This document shows, piece by piece, positions 37,480-47,524 of a DNA stretch of 64,000 nt. Location: NCBI RefSeq assembly GCF_000304455.1, contig NC_018605.1:62035-126034 (forward strand), written 5' to 3'. Each line of letters opens with the position of its first letter. The first letter of the stretch is position 1. Below the pieces are notes generated by a model. The model was given only the letters and a program-made list of their open reading frames with translations. It ran no database searches and had not been told where the DNA came from. Origin of the DNA: Cardinium endosymbiont cEper1 of Encarsia pergandiella. GTDB lineage: Bacteria; Bacteroidota; Bacteroidia; Cytophagales; Amoebophilaceae. The position numbers and the translations under genes were made by a program.

Positions 37480-38772
37480 TTACTCAACAACAATAATAAG
37501 GTAGTAATTTTTTTTACCTTTTTGCACCAATAGATAACGATTATGCAACAAGATAAAATCGGGTTTTTGGTAAGGATCGGTTATCAATACTTTATTTACC
37601 TTTATTCCACCTGATTCGATCACGCGTCTTGCTTCTGATTTAGAGTCCATAATAAAATTTTCTGTAGCCACGGACAATAAAGAGACTATAGAGTCTATTG
37701 CACTTAATGCAATGCGTGTAATATGCACCTTAGGTATGGTTGTACAGACACGCAATATATCTTCTTCGCTTAAGGCATAGAGTGCATCTATTGAAGCGGT
37801 ATGGTTAAAAAGAATATTACTACAAATTATGGCTTGCCTACAATCTGATTCTGAATGGACCATAGTGGTGACAATTTTAGCCAATGTTTGCTGTAAGAGC
37901 CTTGCTTCGGGTTTGGATTGATGTGTTAAAATAAGTGCTTCTACTTCTTCTTTTTTACCAAAAGAAAAAATTTTAATTAATTTTTCTACTTCATGATCTC
38001 CACTATTCAACAAAAATTGATATAGCTCATAAGGAGATGTTTGGGCTGGATCTAACCATATATTGGTGCCAGCATCTGTTTTGCCAAACTTAGTTCCATC
38101 CGAACGGGTAAGCAAAGGAGCCGTTATTGCAAAGGCATGACATTGAGATTTTTTACGAATAAGCTCAACGCCTGTAGTTAAATTACCCCATTGATCAGAT
38201 CCACCCATTTGTAAGGTTACATTTTTATGTAGATGGAGATGGTAGAAATCATACCCTTGTAACAATTGATAAGCAAATTCGGTATAAGAAATACCGGTCT
38301 CTATGCGTTTTTTTACACTATCTTTAGCCATCATATAGCCAACAGGTATATGTTTTCCTATGTCACGTAGAAATCCTAGGAAAGAAAAGTCTTTAAACCA
38401 ATCAAAATTATTTAACAAAATAGCTTTGTTGGGACCACTAGAAAAATCTAAAAATTTTTCTAATTGTTTGGCAATAGATGCCTCGTTGTGGCGCAATACT
38501 TCTTCTGTTAAAAACACGCGCTCTTGGCTACGCCCAGAAGGATCGCCAATCATACCGGTAGCACCGCCTACTAATGCAATAGGCTTATGTCCCGCTTCTT
38601 GAAAGTGCTTTAACAACATAATAGGAACCAAATTACCCAAATGTAAAGAAGGCGCAGAAGGATCGAACCCAACGTATCCTGTAGCCATACCTTCGTTGAG
38701 ATGTGCTGCTGTACCTGGAACCATATCATGAATCATACCACGCCAGTATAAGCTGACAATAAAATCTTTCAT
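37480..38772 (-). CDS. tyrS: Tyrosyl-tRNA synthetase
   Basis: Class I aminoacyl-tRNA synthetase charging tRNA-Tyr. HIGH-type motif PSAPSLHLGNLVP, Tyr-binding YQLLQGYDFYHL and GGSDQWGNL, and the KMSKS-equivalent KFGKT (RSDGTKFGKTDAG) are all present, as is the C-terminal S4-like domain (SEARRVIESGGIKVNKV). Length 430 is normal for the bacterial TyrRS with S4 domain. Probably leads the unit tyrS-yifB-pgk. Confidence 0.97.
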   Translation of the reverse strand: MKDFIVSLYWRGMIHDMVPGTAAHLNEGMATGYVGFDPSAPSLHLGNLVPIMLLKHFQEAGHKPIALVGGATGMIGDPSGRSQERVFLTEEVLRHNEASIAKQLEKFLDFSSGPNKAILLNNFDWFKDFSFLGFLRDIGKHIPVGYMMAKDSVKKRIETGISYTEFAYQLLQGYDFYHLHLHKNVTLQMGGSDQWGNLTTGVELIRKKSQCHAFAITAPLLTRSDGTKFGKTDAGTNIWLDPAQTSPYELYQFLLNSGDHEVEKLIKIFSFGKKEEVEALILTHQSKPEARLLQQTLAKIVTTMVHSESDCRQAIICSNILFNHTASIDALYALSEEDILRVCTTIPKVHITRIALSAIDSIVSLLSVATENFIMDSKSEARRVIESGGIKVNKVLITDPYQKPDFILLHNRYLLVQKGKKNYYLIIVVE

Positions 38773-39070
38773 AGCATCAAAAAATAAAAGAGCAAAATAG
38801 GTAATATTATAAAGAATGACAATAAAATAGCAGTGCCATCAGATCGTACACTACACCGTACAAAGCATGAGTCAAATAGAATCATAGAGACACATTTATA
38901 GAAGATGTTTATTTTTAAATGATAGATCAGATAAACAAAGGAAAATATATATAAATAATATATATAAATTGGGTTGTATCGTGAAATTTTATTTTTAGGT
39001 TGATAATTTTGCATAAGCTAACAAAAATTAACTTATTGGTATATGGTTAAATACATAAAATCCATTTCCT
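38773..39070. other. Divergent AT-rich spacer
   Basis: 298 bp between leftward tyrS and a rightward lipoprotein gene, expected to hold both promoters. A tandem AT-rich stretch (TATATATAAATAATATATAT, about 38947-38967) is the only repeat noted. Confidence 0.35.
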
Positions 39071-40027
39071 ATGATCTGTAATAATCTTATAACAATTTTT
39101 GTCCGTTTTTCGATAGTTTCTATTTTATGGACCTGCTTATATGCTGGATCTTGTAAAAACAAAACGGCTGCTAACCACACTGACTGTATAGTCAATAAGC
39201 ATGAACAAAAAGCCCACAGGACTTCTAATGGCTTAACAACAAATCCAAAACAGGATGGAGCTACCTCGGAAAGCAAGGTGGATACACCACCAGGGTTTAC
39301 CCTAAAAGATATTACCATAAAAGCTGGAACGGAGCAATCTATACTACTAGGCGTAACTGGAGACACAGAAGGCTATACCATTAAATCTGTTTCAGTAAGA
39401 CAAAATAGATCCTATTATACAGATAAATTTGGCGTCAAATCACTTAAAGACCAGTCTATACCGCCTACTGGTTTATCGATTACCTTAACTACTGACCCAA
39501 ACTTAAAAACGGGGGCTTATAGATTCAGAATAAAAATAGGGGAAATAGGAAAAGGAAGCAGAACAACAGAACAATGGGTAGAATGTACGATTCATGTTAT
39601 TGAAGATAACGTAAAGAATGAACCACAAAATGGATCATGTAGTGGCGGACCAGCGGTACAACTATCGAATAATGAAACACTACTAAAAAATACTTCTAAA
39701 AACCATTCAACGCAAACGGATACCCCATCTACTCAACTCAGTTTTACTCAAAAAAATATAGTTATACAAACTGGAAACAAAGAACCTATAGTGTTACAAG
39801 TAAATGGTAATACAGAAGGACATATTATTGATTCTATTTCAATCAAAAAAAATATAAATAAAAATAAGCAGTATATACAGAAACCTATAGCAAGCTCTGG
39901 TTCGATTAATATAGGGACGCTATCTTTCTTAAATCCTGATGTGCATGTATTAAAGATGACCATAAGCGGAGGGGCAAAAAACAGTGACAAACAATCGATC
40001 AAATGCACTGTTGATGTTAAACCTTGA
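39071..40027 (+). CDS. Lipoprotein with a tandemly duplicated beta-rich domain
   Basis: Unrecognised. 318 residues: hydrophobic signal (10-25) with lipobox YAGSC (C28), a polar linker, then two related domains. Domain 1 (about 76-176) starts FTLKDITIKAGTEQSILLGV and ends CTIHV. Domain 2 (about 225-316) starts FTQKNIVIQTGNKEPIVLQV and ends CTVDV. Shared elements are the GxTEGxxIxSxSxxxN stretch and a Cys near each end. The pattern of short beta strands suggests Ig-like folds. The role of this surface-anchored protein is unknown. Confidence 0.65.
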   Translation: MICNNLITIFVRFSIVSILWTCLYAGSCKNKTAANHTDCIVNKHEQKAHRTSNGLTTNPKQDGATSESKVDTPPGFTLKDITIKAGTEQSILLGVTGDTEGYTIKSVSVRQNRSYYTDKFGVKSLKDQSIPPTGLSITLTTDPNLKTGAYRFRIKIGEIGKGSRTTEQWVECTIHVIEDNVKNEPQNGSCSGGPAVQLSNNETLLKNTSKNHSTQTDTPSTQLSFTQKNIVIQTGNKEPIVLQVNGNTEGHIIDSISIKKNINKNKQYIQKPIASSGSINIGTLSFLNPDVHVLKMTISGGAKNSDKQSIKCTVDVKP

Positions 40028-40098
40028 CTGTATGAGCCTGAAAATTTTATTTTACAGTTTTATGGTAATAACCGCTAGGGTCTCATATGCTTGTTTTT

Positions 40099-40698
40099 TT
40101 ATTTAAAGGCATGTGGCTGCAACGCTTTTTTAATAAGTTCTTCGAGGCTAAGTGGGGTCAGTGTCTCTGCCCGTACCGTTGCAATGGCCTTTTCTGCAAC
40201 TTTTTGGGTAAGCCCTAATTTAGTTAAAGCCATTATGGCATCTTGATCTACTTTGCTTTCGATTGGTTGTGGTACCAAGGTATCTTGGATATCATGCAAC
40301 TTTTGGGCTTTATCCGAGAGTTCTAGTATCAATCGTTGCGCAGCTTTTGCGCCAACGCCTTTAATGGAGATAAGCAAACGTTCATCTTTACGTAAAATAG
40401 CTTTATGTAAAGCAGCTGGATTGAGCGAAGATAAGATGGTCAGGGCAATCCTAGGACCAATGCTACCAACAGAGATAAGCTGTAACCACCATGATTTTTC
40501 TTCTAATGTATAAAAACCATATAAGGTAGCCGCTTCATTTTTTACTTGCATAACCGTCAACAAGCTACAATTATCTAAAGTCTTTATTTGATCAAAAGTA
40601 TATAAAGAAATATGCAAGCCATACCCTACTCCCCCTACATTTAAAATGACATAAGTGGGCTCCTTATATAATAATTGTCCTATAAGTTGTGCAATCAT
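40099..40698 (-). CDS. ruvA: Holliday junction DNA helicase subunit RuvA
   Basis: Tetrameric junction-binding partner of RuvB. N-terminal OB fold (MIAQLIGQLLYKEPTYVILNVGGVGYGLHIS), two helix-hairpin-helix motifs (LLISIKGVGAKAAQRLILEL region) and a C-terminal UBA-like domain (DAIMALTKLGLTQKVAEKAI). Length 199 is normal. Convergent with the lipoprotein gene; ruvC is 13 kb away. Confidence 0.95.
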   Translation of the reverse strand: MIAQLIGQLLYKEPTYVILNVGGVGYGLHISLYTFDQIKTLDNCSLLTVMQVKNEAATLYGFYTLEEKSWWLQLISVGSIGPRIALTILSSLNPAALHKAILRKDERLLISIKGVGAKAAQRLILELSDKAQKLHDIQDTLVPQPIESKVDQDAIMALTKLGLTQKVAEKAIATVRAETLTPLSLEELIKKALQPHAFK

Positions 40699-40782
40699 AG
40701 ATGTAAGACTAGAAGATTACTTCGACCTAGCACTTAATTATGTCTTAGTAGTACAAAAAAATCATAGATCGATGCAATACCA

Positions 40783-42549
40783 TTACGACCTATTTTTTTT
40801 CTTATTATTGGCTTCAATAGCCGAAGCAATCCTAGACTGAAAAGAAAGTTTAGCACCTTGCTTTGCATTTTGTTGTCTACCCATCAATTTTTCTTTGATA
40901 CCATCTGTATCCACCCAGTGATTTATAAGTTTTTGCTGTAACAAGTTCATCACATTAAAGATGCAATAGTAAAAACTTAATCCAGCAGGACATGTATTTA
41001 GGATAACCATAAAAACAAAAGGCATTGTATAGGATAGTACCTTCATAGGTCCCTCTTTTGGACCACTTTGGTTGCTAAAAATGCTTGATAGCGCCATTAA
41101 TAATGTAAACAAACTCACATGATTGCCATAGAATGGTATGGTAAAAGGAAGCGTCATAATGCTATCATAAGTTGATAAATCATTTGCCCACCAAAAAGAG
41201 GCTTGCCGCAGCGAAATGGCATGAGGGAAAAAATTAAACATAGCCACCAGAATAGGCATTTGAAGCAGAGCAGGTATACAACCACTTAAAGGATTAATAC
41301 CTAATTCCCTACAAAAAGCAGCTTGCTGAATCCGTTCTTGTTGTAGATCATGTTTATATTTTTCTTTTATCTTATCTAATTCCGGCTTTAGAAGTTTCAT
41401 TTTAGCCATAGAGATAAAAGAACTATAAGCAAGAGGGGCCAATAACAACTTAATGATAAAAACCAATAAGAAAATAATTAATCCATAATTGGAAAAATAT
41501 TTTTCCAGGAAAGAAAAGAGTGGAATAATCAGCCCTTTATTGACCCATTTGACAATAGCCCACCCCAAAGGTATATTTTGCTCAAATCCTTTTGTAACCT
41601 TTTTCAGAATTTTATAATCATTGGGTCCAAAGAAGAACACGAATTGGCCACGCGCTTTATCTTTGTCTGACAAGGACAGAGATAAAGCAACAGACTTCGT
41701 AACATTTGAAGAGACCGATGGTTGCATACAAAGGTCTCCTAGCTTAAAAGCATCACCAGCCACAATGGCAGATGAGAAAAAACGTTGCTTCACACTCACC
41801 CATTTGATGGGTACTCCTATATGCTTTTTTTCAACTTCTGTTGACGATTCTTTGAGCTTATCAAAAGTCTGATCCTGTAAATAATACTGCACGGTACTTC
41901 TAGCAGTATCTGCTTTTGCATCCGTTTCTAAACTTTTCATAACTATATCCCAACAAAAATTAGCCTGCGTATTTGCATTAAGTTCCATGCCCACAGCATG
42001 CCAATCATAGTTGATTTGATAGCTGGCACCAGAAAAAGTAAACGATTGTTCCAAATATTGAGAGGAATTTAATACCAATCGAAAAACTATTGTAGCTTGT
42101 TCAGCTTCTTTAAGCTTATAAACAGGGCTGGACTGGGTTTGAAAATATAAATCTTTAGTATCTACACGTAGATTTTGATAGGGAAAAGAAATGCCCATAT
42201 GACTGCTCTGTTCATCCAATAAGACCAACTTTTTGCCACTTGTATCCTTATACTGCTTTAGTACAACCCTTTTTATAGTACCACCTTTTGTGCTCAATAC
42301 TACTTTAAGCAACTCATTTTCAACTGTGATATCTTTTTCTTCTCCCTGAAGTGCCACCGCAAAAGGAGTAGAAGCCAGCTGACTAACTCCATTTGTTCTA
42401 TTCAACGGAAGCATTGTCTGATCTGTAGCAGCAGCAGCAGGAGATGCAACGGGGCGCATTTCCGATTTAGGGTTAAAGAAATAAAAATAAATCAGTAAAC
42501 CTGTTGACATCAACAACAATCGAACAATTTTATTTCTATCTAGCACCAT
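40783..42549 (-). CDS. yidC: Membrane protein insertase YidC
   Basis: Inner-membrane insertase. From ATG 42549 (MVLDRNKIVRLLL) the protein begins with an N-terminal membrane anchor, then the periplasmic beta domain (about 70-320), then the 60KD_IMP core with the pattern IIFLLVFIIKLLLAPLAYSSFISMAKMKLLKPELDKIKEKY, AGLSFYYCIFNVMNLLQQKLI and a Lys-rich C-terminal tail (REKLMGRQQNAK, NNKKKNRS). Length about 588 is normal for the Bacteroidota family. The 38-codon frame upstream of 42549 is probably not native. Confidence 0.95.
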   Translation of the reverse strand: MVLDRNKIVRLLLMSTGLLIYFYFFNPKSEMRPVASPAAAATDQTMLPLNRTNGVSQLASTPFAVALQGEEKDITVENELLKVVLSTKGGTIKRVVLKQYKDTSGKKLVLLDEQSSHMGISFPYQNLRVDTKDLYFQTQSSPVYKLKEAEQATIVFRLVLNSSQYLEQSFTFSGASYQINYDWHAVGMELNANTQANFCWDIVMKSLETDAKADTARSTVQYYLQDQTFDKLKESSTEVEKKHIGVPIKWVSVKQRFFSSAIVAGDAFKLGDLCMQPSVSSNVTKSVALSLSLSDKDKARGQFVFFFGPNDYKILKKVTKGFEQNIPLGWAIVKWVNKGLIIPLFSFLEKYFSNYGLIIFLLVFIIKLLLAPLAYSSFISMAKMKLLKPELDKIKEKYKHDLQQERIQQAAFCRELGINPLSGCIPALLQMPILVAMFNFFPHAISLRQASFWWANDLSTYDSIMTLPFTIPFYGNHVSLFTLLMALSSIFSNQSGPKEGPMKVLSYTMPFVFMVILNTCPAGLSFYYCIFNVMNLLQQKLINHWVDTDGIKEKLMGRQQNAKQGAKLSFQSRIASAIEANNKKKNRS

Positions 42550-42663
42550 ATACAACAAATAAAGCAAAGAAAAATCTATATGCATCATCAGCCATAAATA
42601 TACAGCTGACCTCATGATACTTTTTAAAAAAGTAGAAAGACAAATATAGTTATTATTAACCAA

Positions 42664-43151
42664 AATATTGCTACAGTGGGTATAGATAATACCTGTATTG
42701 TTACAGTAAACATAGATAATAAGCGTTCTTTACCCCTATCATGATCAAATCAGACCACTTCCATCCCTTATCATATAGAGGAAACAAAAAATACAAAGGA
42801 AGGAAAAAATAACGCCACATTAGGTATGTTTTTTGAAAAAATACAATATAATTAGGACATTATGATGGAGGTATATTATAATTTTGGCCATACCTTATAG
42901 ATTAAATCTAGTTTTATTTTTGATATTAGTTAGTTAAACATACTACTATCTATTGATTGTTAGCGTTTTTATATAAAAGTTAATTTTTATAAAATTAAAT
43001 ATTGACTTGATTTAATATTTTTTATAGTGATCATGAAGCGCCTTTTAGAGAAAGAATTGGCAAAATTTACCAGTGCATGCTTTCCTACTTGGCAAAAGCA
43101 CAACTAATATGACGTTACCAATTATTTATTTTAATTTTAATTTGAAAGAGC
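42664..43151. other. Divergent spacer with an imperfect tandem repeat and a 24-codon frame
   Basis: 488 bp between leftward yidC and rightward ppa. Two imperfect 26-bp copies (TATTGCTACAGTGGGTATAG and TATTGTTACAGTAAACATAG, starting 42666 and 42696) have a 30-bp period. A small open frame at 43033-43107 (MKRLLEKELAKF..., 24 aa, TAA) may be the remnant start of a lost gene; it has no strong support. No recognisable promoter was pinned down. Confidence 0.4.
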
Positions 43152-43679
43152 ATGAATATAGAAAAGATCTCATTAGGAGAAGATTTCCCAAATGATTTGC
43201 ATGTCATCATTGAAATTCCAATGCATCATGATCCTGTAAAGTATGAAATGGATAAGTCTTCGGGTGCTTTATTTGTAGATAGATTTATGGCAACGCCAAT
43301 GTATTATCCTTGTAACTATGGCTTTGTACCCCATACCGCTTCCGGAGATGGGGATCCCATTGATGTGCTCGTAGCAGCCAACTATCCGATTATATCCGGA
43401 GCAGTCATTAAAGCCAGACCTATTGGTGTATTATTGATGGAAGATGAATCTGGTTTAGATGAAAAAATTATTGCATTACCCATCAAAAAAATAGCTCCTG
43501 AATTTGCGCATGTTGACCACATTGGACAGTTAAACACCCTCTTAAAAGGGCGTATGATACACTTTTTTAGCCATTATAAGGACTTAGATACGGGAAAATG
43601 GGTGAAGGTCAAGGGATTCGAAGGAAGGGAAAAAGCGATAGAACTTCTAATAGAAGCTGCGCAAAGGATTAAAGCCTAA
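43152..43679 (+). CDS. ppa: Inorganic pyrophosphatase (family I)
   Basis: Hydrolyses pyrophosphate to drive biosynthesis. The signature DGDPIDVLV (metal-binding Asp) and the blocks VIIEIPMHHDPVKYEMDK, FVDRFMATPMYYPCNYGFVPHT and FFSHYKDLDTGKWVKVKGFEG are complete. Length 175 is normal. parC follows after 32 bp on the same strand. Confidence 0.97.
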   Translation: MNIEKISLGEDFPNDLHVIIEIPMHHDPVKYEMDKSSGALFVDRFMATPMYYPCNYGFVPHTASGDGDPIDVLVAANYPIISGAVIKARPIGVLLMEDESGLDEKIIALPIKKIAPEFAHVDHIGQLNTLLKGRMIHFFSHYKDLDTGKWVKVKGFEGREKAIELLIEAAQRIKA

Positions 43680-43711
43680 TCCATTGGGTAATATCTTTCT
43701 TTTTGAAAATT

Positions 43712-46219
43712 ATGAACCAAATAGGTGATGTGCCAAATGGCTCGAATGGTACAGCGTACAAAGCGATAGTATCTTCCAAAGGGTCTATGGAGCAAATGTA
43801 TGAGGAATGGTTTTTAGACTATGCTTCTTATGTGATTCTGGAACGTGCGGTGCCCGCCATAGAAGATGGCCTTAAGCCTGTACAGCGTAGGATTCTACAC
43901 GCCATGCAACTTATTGATGATGGCCGTTACAATAAAGTAGCCAATATTGTAGGACAAACCATGCAATACCATCCCCATGGTGATGCTTCCATTACAGAAG
44001 CCATTGTAGCAATAGGTCAAAAAGAATTATTGATAGATACACAAGGGAATTGGGGCGACCCTCGGACAGGAGATAGTGCTGCAGCTGCCCGCTATATAGA
44101 AGCCCGTCTTGCGCCATTCGGAAAGGACATTTTGTATAGTCCAGAGATTACAATCTGGCAACTCGCTTACGATGGTAGAAAAAAAGAGCCCCGTACTTTA
44201 CCTGTTAAATTTCCTTTATTGCTTGCGCAAGGTGTAGAGGGCATTGCGGTAGGATTGGCTACTAAAATTTTACCCCATAATTTTATAGAGCTGATAGAGG
44301 CTTCTATAGATCTGCTGCAAGGTAAACCCATTTGCTTATTTCCAGATTTTCCAACAGGTGGGTTGGTAGATTGTACAGATTACAATGGGGGTAAAAAAGG
44401 AGGGAAAGTTCGCATACGTGCCACTGTTGTAGTCCGAGATCAGAAAACATTGGCCATCAGCCAAATCGCTTACGGTACTACTACGACTAGTGTAATTGAT
44501 TCCATTCTAAAAGCATATGAAAAAGGTAAAATAAAAATTAAAAATGTGGTTGACAATACCGCAGACCATATTGAAATTCTAATTCATCTATTACCTGGTC
44601 AACAGGCAGCAACGGTTATAGATGCACTCTATCTTTTTACAGATTGTGAGGTAAGTTATGCGCCTAATGCTTGTGTCATTCAAGACGAAAAACCTGTTTT
44701 TGTAACCGTGTCTGATCTTTTGGCCTATACTGTAGCCCGTACAACGCATTTGTTGGAACAAGAATTACTTTTAGAAGCGCAATCATTAAGCGAAAAATTG
44801 TTTTTTGCCAGTTTAGAAAAAATCTTTATAGAAAACCGTATCTATAGAAAGATAGAGGGATGTGCAACCTGGGAGGCCATACTTACCACTATAGCAGGCC
44901 AGCTTAAACCTTATGAATTGAATCGGCCGATTGTAGAAAAAGATTTGGTCCGTTTAACAGAGATTAAAATCAAACGCATCTCACAATATGATAGTCTTCG
45001 TGCACAGGAAAGCTTAACCCAACTTCAAACCCAGTTAGCTACCACCATGGCCCACTTACAAAACTTAAAGGATTACACCATAACCTGGTATAGCCACTTA
45101 CTTCAAAAATATGGAAAAGGCCGAGCGCGCAAAACCATTTTAACCAGCTTTGACTCTATTGCACCCCATGAGGTAGTAGTAAAGGATTACAAACTGTATG
45201 TAAATCGCAAAGAAGGTTTTATAGGTTATGGGCTTAAAGGAGAAGAATTTGTAGAAGCTTGTTCTGATATAGATGATGTGATTGTAATATGTAAAAATGG
45301 TCAATATGTGATCACTAAGGTAACAGATAAGCTATTTATAGGCAAAAATATTATACATGTATCCATTTATGAAAAAAAAGATACAAAACGTTGTTACAAT
45401 TTAATTTATATAGATGGTGCAACGGGTATTGCTTTTGCCAAACGATTTCAAGTATTGGCCATCACACGTGACAAAACCTACAATGTAACTTTAGGCACAG
45501 CCGGTTCTAGAGTAGTCTATGTAAGTGATGATCCCAATGGAGCAGCAGAAACCGTTACCATTATCCTTTCTCCTATAAGTAGAACCACTAAAAAGAAATT
45601 TGAATTTAATTTTTCCGATTTAGCGATAAAGGGACGTACCGCAAAAGGGAATATCTTGACCAAACATACGATTTATAAGGTACAACGCAAAGGACAAATT
45701 CGCTCTACACTAGCCAAAGTAGCACTTTGGTACGATGGCGCTACAGGTCAGATAGCGCCTAATGGCAGCGGAAAATTACTGGGTATGTTGGGACCAACGG
45801 ATAAAATACTTTTGGTTTTTAAATCAGGTGACTATATGGTTACTACTTATCCAATTTCCTTTCAACTAGCTCCTGATCAGGTGCTCCTTATAGAGCCTTT
45901 AAGGGATGGCCATTTGCTATCAGTGGTCTATTATAATACGATACAGAAAAATTATTTTGTGAAACGGTTTGTAATAGATAAGCGGGTTTTAGATAAAAAA
46001 TATAATATATTTGTTTCAGAATTAGATATTTGTATTTTAAAACAGGTTACTTCTGCGGCAGCCCCTAAATTGCAATTGCATTATTGTGTAGACGCTACTG
46101 GTCATGAAAAGCGCTCGATCATGTACGATTTGGAAAAAGTTGCCGTTAAAAGCCCAAAATCAAAAGGAATATTGCTCTCTAAATATACGATTACACAAGT
46201 AGATGTATGGCATGAATAG
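43712..46219 (+). CDS. parC: DNA topoisomerase IV subunit A
   Basis: Type II topoisomerase breakage subunit that decatenates chromosomes. Features: EEWFLDYASYVILERAVPAIEDGLKPVQRRILHAM, QYHPHGDAS, and the active-site tyrosine in AAAARYIEARL (Tyr128 from this start). The C-terminal half is the beta-propeller-like region. The ParC-type choice over GyrA rests on likeness to Bacteroidota ParC (VANIVGQTMQ, LLIDTQGNWG). The first ATG is at 43712; a TTG at 43703 would add three codons. Length 835 is normal. Confidence 0.93.
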   Translation: MNQIGDVPNGSNGTAYKAIVSSKGSMEQMYEEWFLDYASYVILERAVPAIEDGLKPVQRRILHAMQLIDDGRYNKVANIVGQTMQYHPHGDASITEAIVAIGQKELLIDTQGNWGDPRTGDSAAAARYIEARLAPFGKDILYSPEITIWQLAYDGRKKEPRTLPVKFPLLLAQGVEGIAVGLATKILPHNFIELIEASIDLLQGKPICLFPDFPTGGLVDCTDYNGGKKGGKVRIRATVVVRDQKTLAISQIAYGTTTTSVIDSILKAYEKGKIKIKNVVDNTADHIEILIHLLPGQQAATVIDALYLFTDCEVSYAPNACVIQDEKPVFVTVSDLLAYTVARTTHLLEQELLLEAQSLSEKLFFASLEKIFIENRIYRKIEGCATWEAILTTIAGQLKPYELNRPIVEKDLVRLTEIKIKRISQYDSLRAQESLTQLQTQLATTMAHLQNLKDYTITWYSHLLQKYGKGRARKTILTSFDSIAPHEVVVKDYKLYVNRKEGFIGYGLKGEEFVEACSDIDDVIVICKNGQYVITKVTDKLFIGKNIIHVSIYEKKDTKRCYNLIYIDGATGIAFAKRFQVLAITRDKTYNVTLGTAGSRVVYVSDDPNGAAETVTIILSPISRTTKKKFEFNFSDLAIKGRTAKGNILTKHTIYKVQRKGQIRSTLAKVALWYDGATGQIAPNGSGKLLGMLGPTDKILLVFKSGDYMVTTYPISFQLAPDQVLLIEPLRDGHLLSVVYYNTIQKNYFVKRFVIDKRVLDKKYNIFVSELDICILKQVTSAAAPKLQLHYCVDATGHEKRSIMYDLEKVAVKSPKSKGILLSKYTITQVDVWHE

Positions 46220-46409
46220 TTTTTAATTTTCACTCAAATGCAGTAAATTTATATTGCTCCAATTTAGATGTAGATACCGGTATAATCGTTTAGTAGTTTC
46301 GGCATAAACTAATTTTATCTAAAATATTTTTAGAAACTATTTAAAGGATGTGATTTGCCTATTTTTAAGATATACATTGGAGTAGTTTTAAACTTTAAAT
46401 AGCAATACA

Positions 46410-47162
46410 ATGAAAAAGACGATACAAAAGATTACAAAACTGGTTGGATTATCCATAATATATTTGGCCACTCATGGCCCTGCTTTTGCTGCCCCCCTTC
46501 AAGCTAATGAAACACAGCAAGGTGGATTTTTCGATTTAAATGAAGAATTTCCACTACATTTTGGTGTAAAATTCTGGGGGAAAGCCGCCATAAAGCACAT
46601 TAAAAAACGTTTTTGTTGGGGTTCTGAAAATGCAATTGGTCCTTTTATAGAGTGGAAGCCGTTGAATGGAATAGGCGTTCAAACAGGGGTGATGTACGCT
46701 CACAATCGTTTGGGCACAATAGGTATATGGGGGAAAAATTTAGTAAACGGTTGGTCTGGTAAGACTACGCCAATAAAAGACGCTCCCACCTGGAGGGTCA
46801 TCGATTATGATGCCGTTAAATTCCATGCAATTAGTATTCCATTGTCTATTCGGTTTTATCCAGGAAGTGACCGACAATTTGTATTACATATAGGACCTCG
46901 TTTGATTATCCCTTTTAAGGCTAAGCAACTTTATTATGACAATTTTCGTATTTCTGATAGTGAATCAGATTTAAAAGGTAAATTGGACAAAATATTCGAA
47001 GCGCTTAAGTCAGATGAGCAAACAGCCAATGACCTTAAAATTGGCATCCATTACACTTGGGATTTCGGCTTTGCCTACAATACAAAGTCTGGATTTATAA
47101 TAGGAATGAATGGACTAGGACTTATGTTGGGTTTTGATGGCACCAAGTTGTTATCTAACTAA
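46410..47162 (+). CDS. Outer-membrane beta-barrel-type protein, copy 1
   Basis: Signal peptide (MKKTIQKITKLVGLSIIYLATHGPAFA) followed by a beta-rich sequence with alternating hydrophobics: AIGPFIEWKPLNGIGVQTGVMY, FHAISIPLSIRFYP, QFVLHIGPRLIIPF and a C-terminal GFIIGMNGLGLMLGFD. This resembles PorT-like outer-membrane barrels of Bacteroidota. It is a paralogue of the next gene: the EWxPLNGIGxQTG, FHAISIPL and GxxxGxNGLGxxLG blocks are shared in order. Followed by a 22-bp perfect hairpin. Function unknown. Confidence 0.65.
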   Translation: MKKTIQKITKLVGLSIIYLATHGPAFAAPLQANETQQGGFFDLNEEFPLHFGVKFWGKAAIKHIKKRFCWGSENAIGPFIEWKPLNGIGVQTGVMYAHNRLGTIGIWGKNLVNGWSGKTTPIKDAPTWRVIDYDAVKFHAISIPLSIRFYPGSDRQFVLHIGPRLIIPFKAKQLYYDNFRISDSESDLKGKLDKIFEALKSDEQTANDLKIGIHYTWDFGFAYNTKSGFIIGMNGLGLMLGFDGTKLLSN

Positions 47163-47197
47163 GGAGATAGTATCATTTTTAGATAAATAAAAAATAG

Positions 47198-47243
47198 ATA
47201 TAGCCCATTGAGTCTTTTTAAAAAAAGACTCAATGGGCTATAT
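47198..47243 (+). terminator. Strong terminator-like hairpin
   Basis: A 22-bp perfect inverted repeat (47198-47219 and 47222-47243) with a 2-base centre, arms ATATAGCCCATTGAGTCTTTTT and its complement. It lies 36 bp after the stop of the first outer-membrane gene and before its paralogue. It is probably the transcription end of the first gene and would separate the two paralogues. No T-run follows. Confidence 0.65.
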
Positions 47244-47524
47244 GATCAAGACGATCTAACTCATAAAATCACTCAAGTAGTTGATAAATCGTCTTAAGAA
47301 ATATTTATATGGTCCTTATGCTACCAAATAGAGTTGTCTAAGTTAAATAGTAGCACGTTGCTTTCACCTTATTTTTTTAGTGCAAATTTTCTAGGTCTTT
47401 TTACTAAATTACTTAGACAAATTTTTGACCTATAGTCTTGCTTTAATAATTAGATAGATTTAATCGAGCCATAATTCACTAGATATAAATAAGTTTCAGT
47501 AGGAATAGAAAGCATATATATCAA

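Noticed and set aside
38947-38967. AT-rich TATATATAAATAATATATAT stretch as a replication or operator element
   Set aside because: Low-complexity AT sequence is common throughout this window and has no supporting motif.
40783-42663. yidC start at 42663
   Set aside because: The 38 residues before 42549 contain no family features, while MVLDRNKI... fits the normal N-terminus.
43033-43107. 24-codon frame MKRLLEKELAKF... before ppa
   Set aside because: Too short to identify and lacking homologues I can name; mentioned only as a possible remnant.
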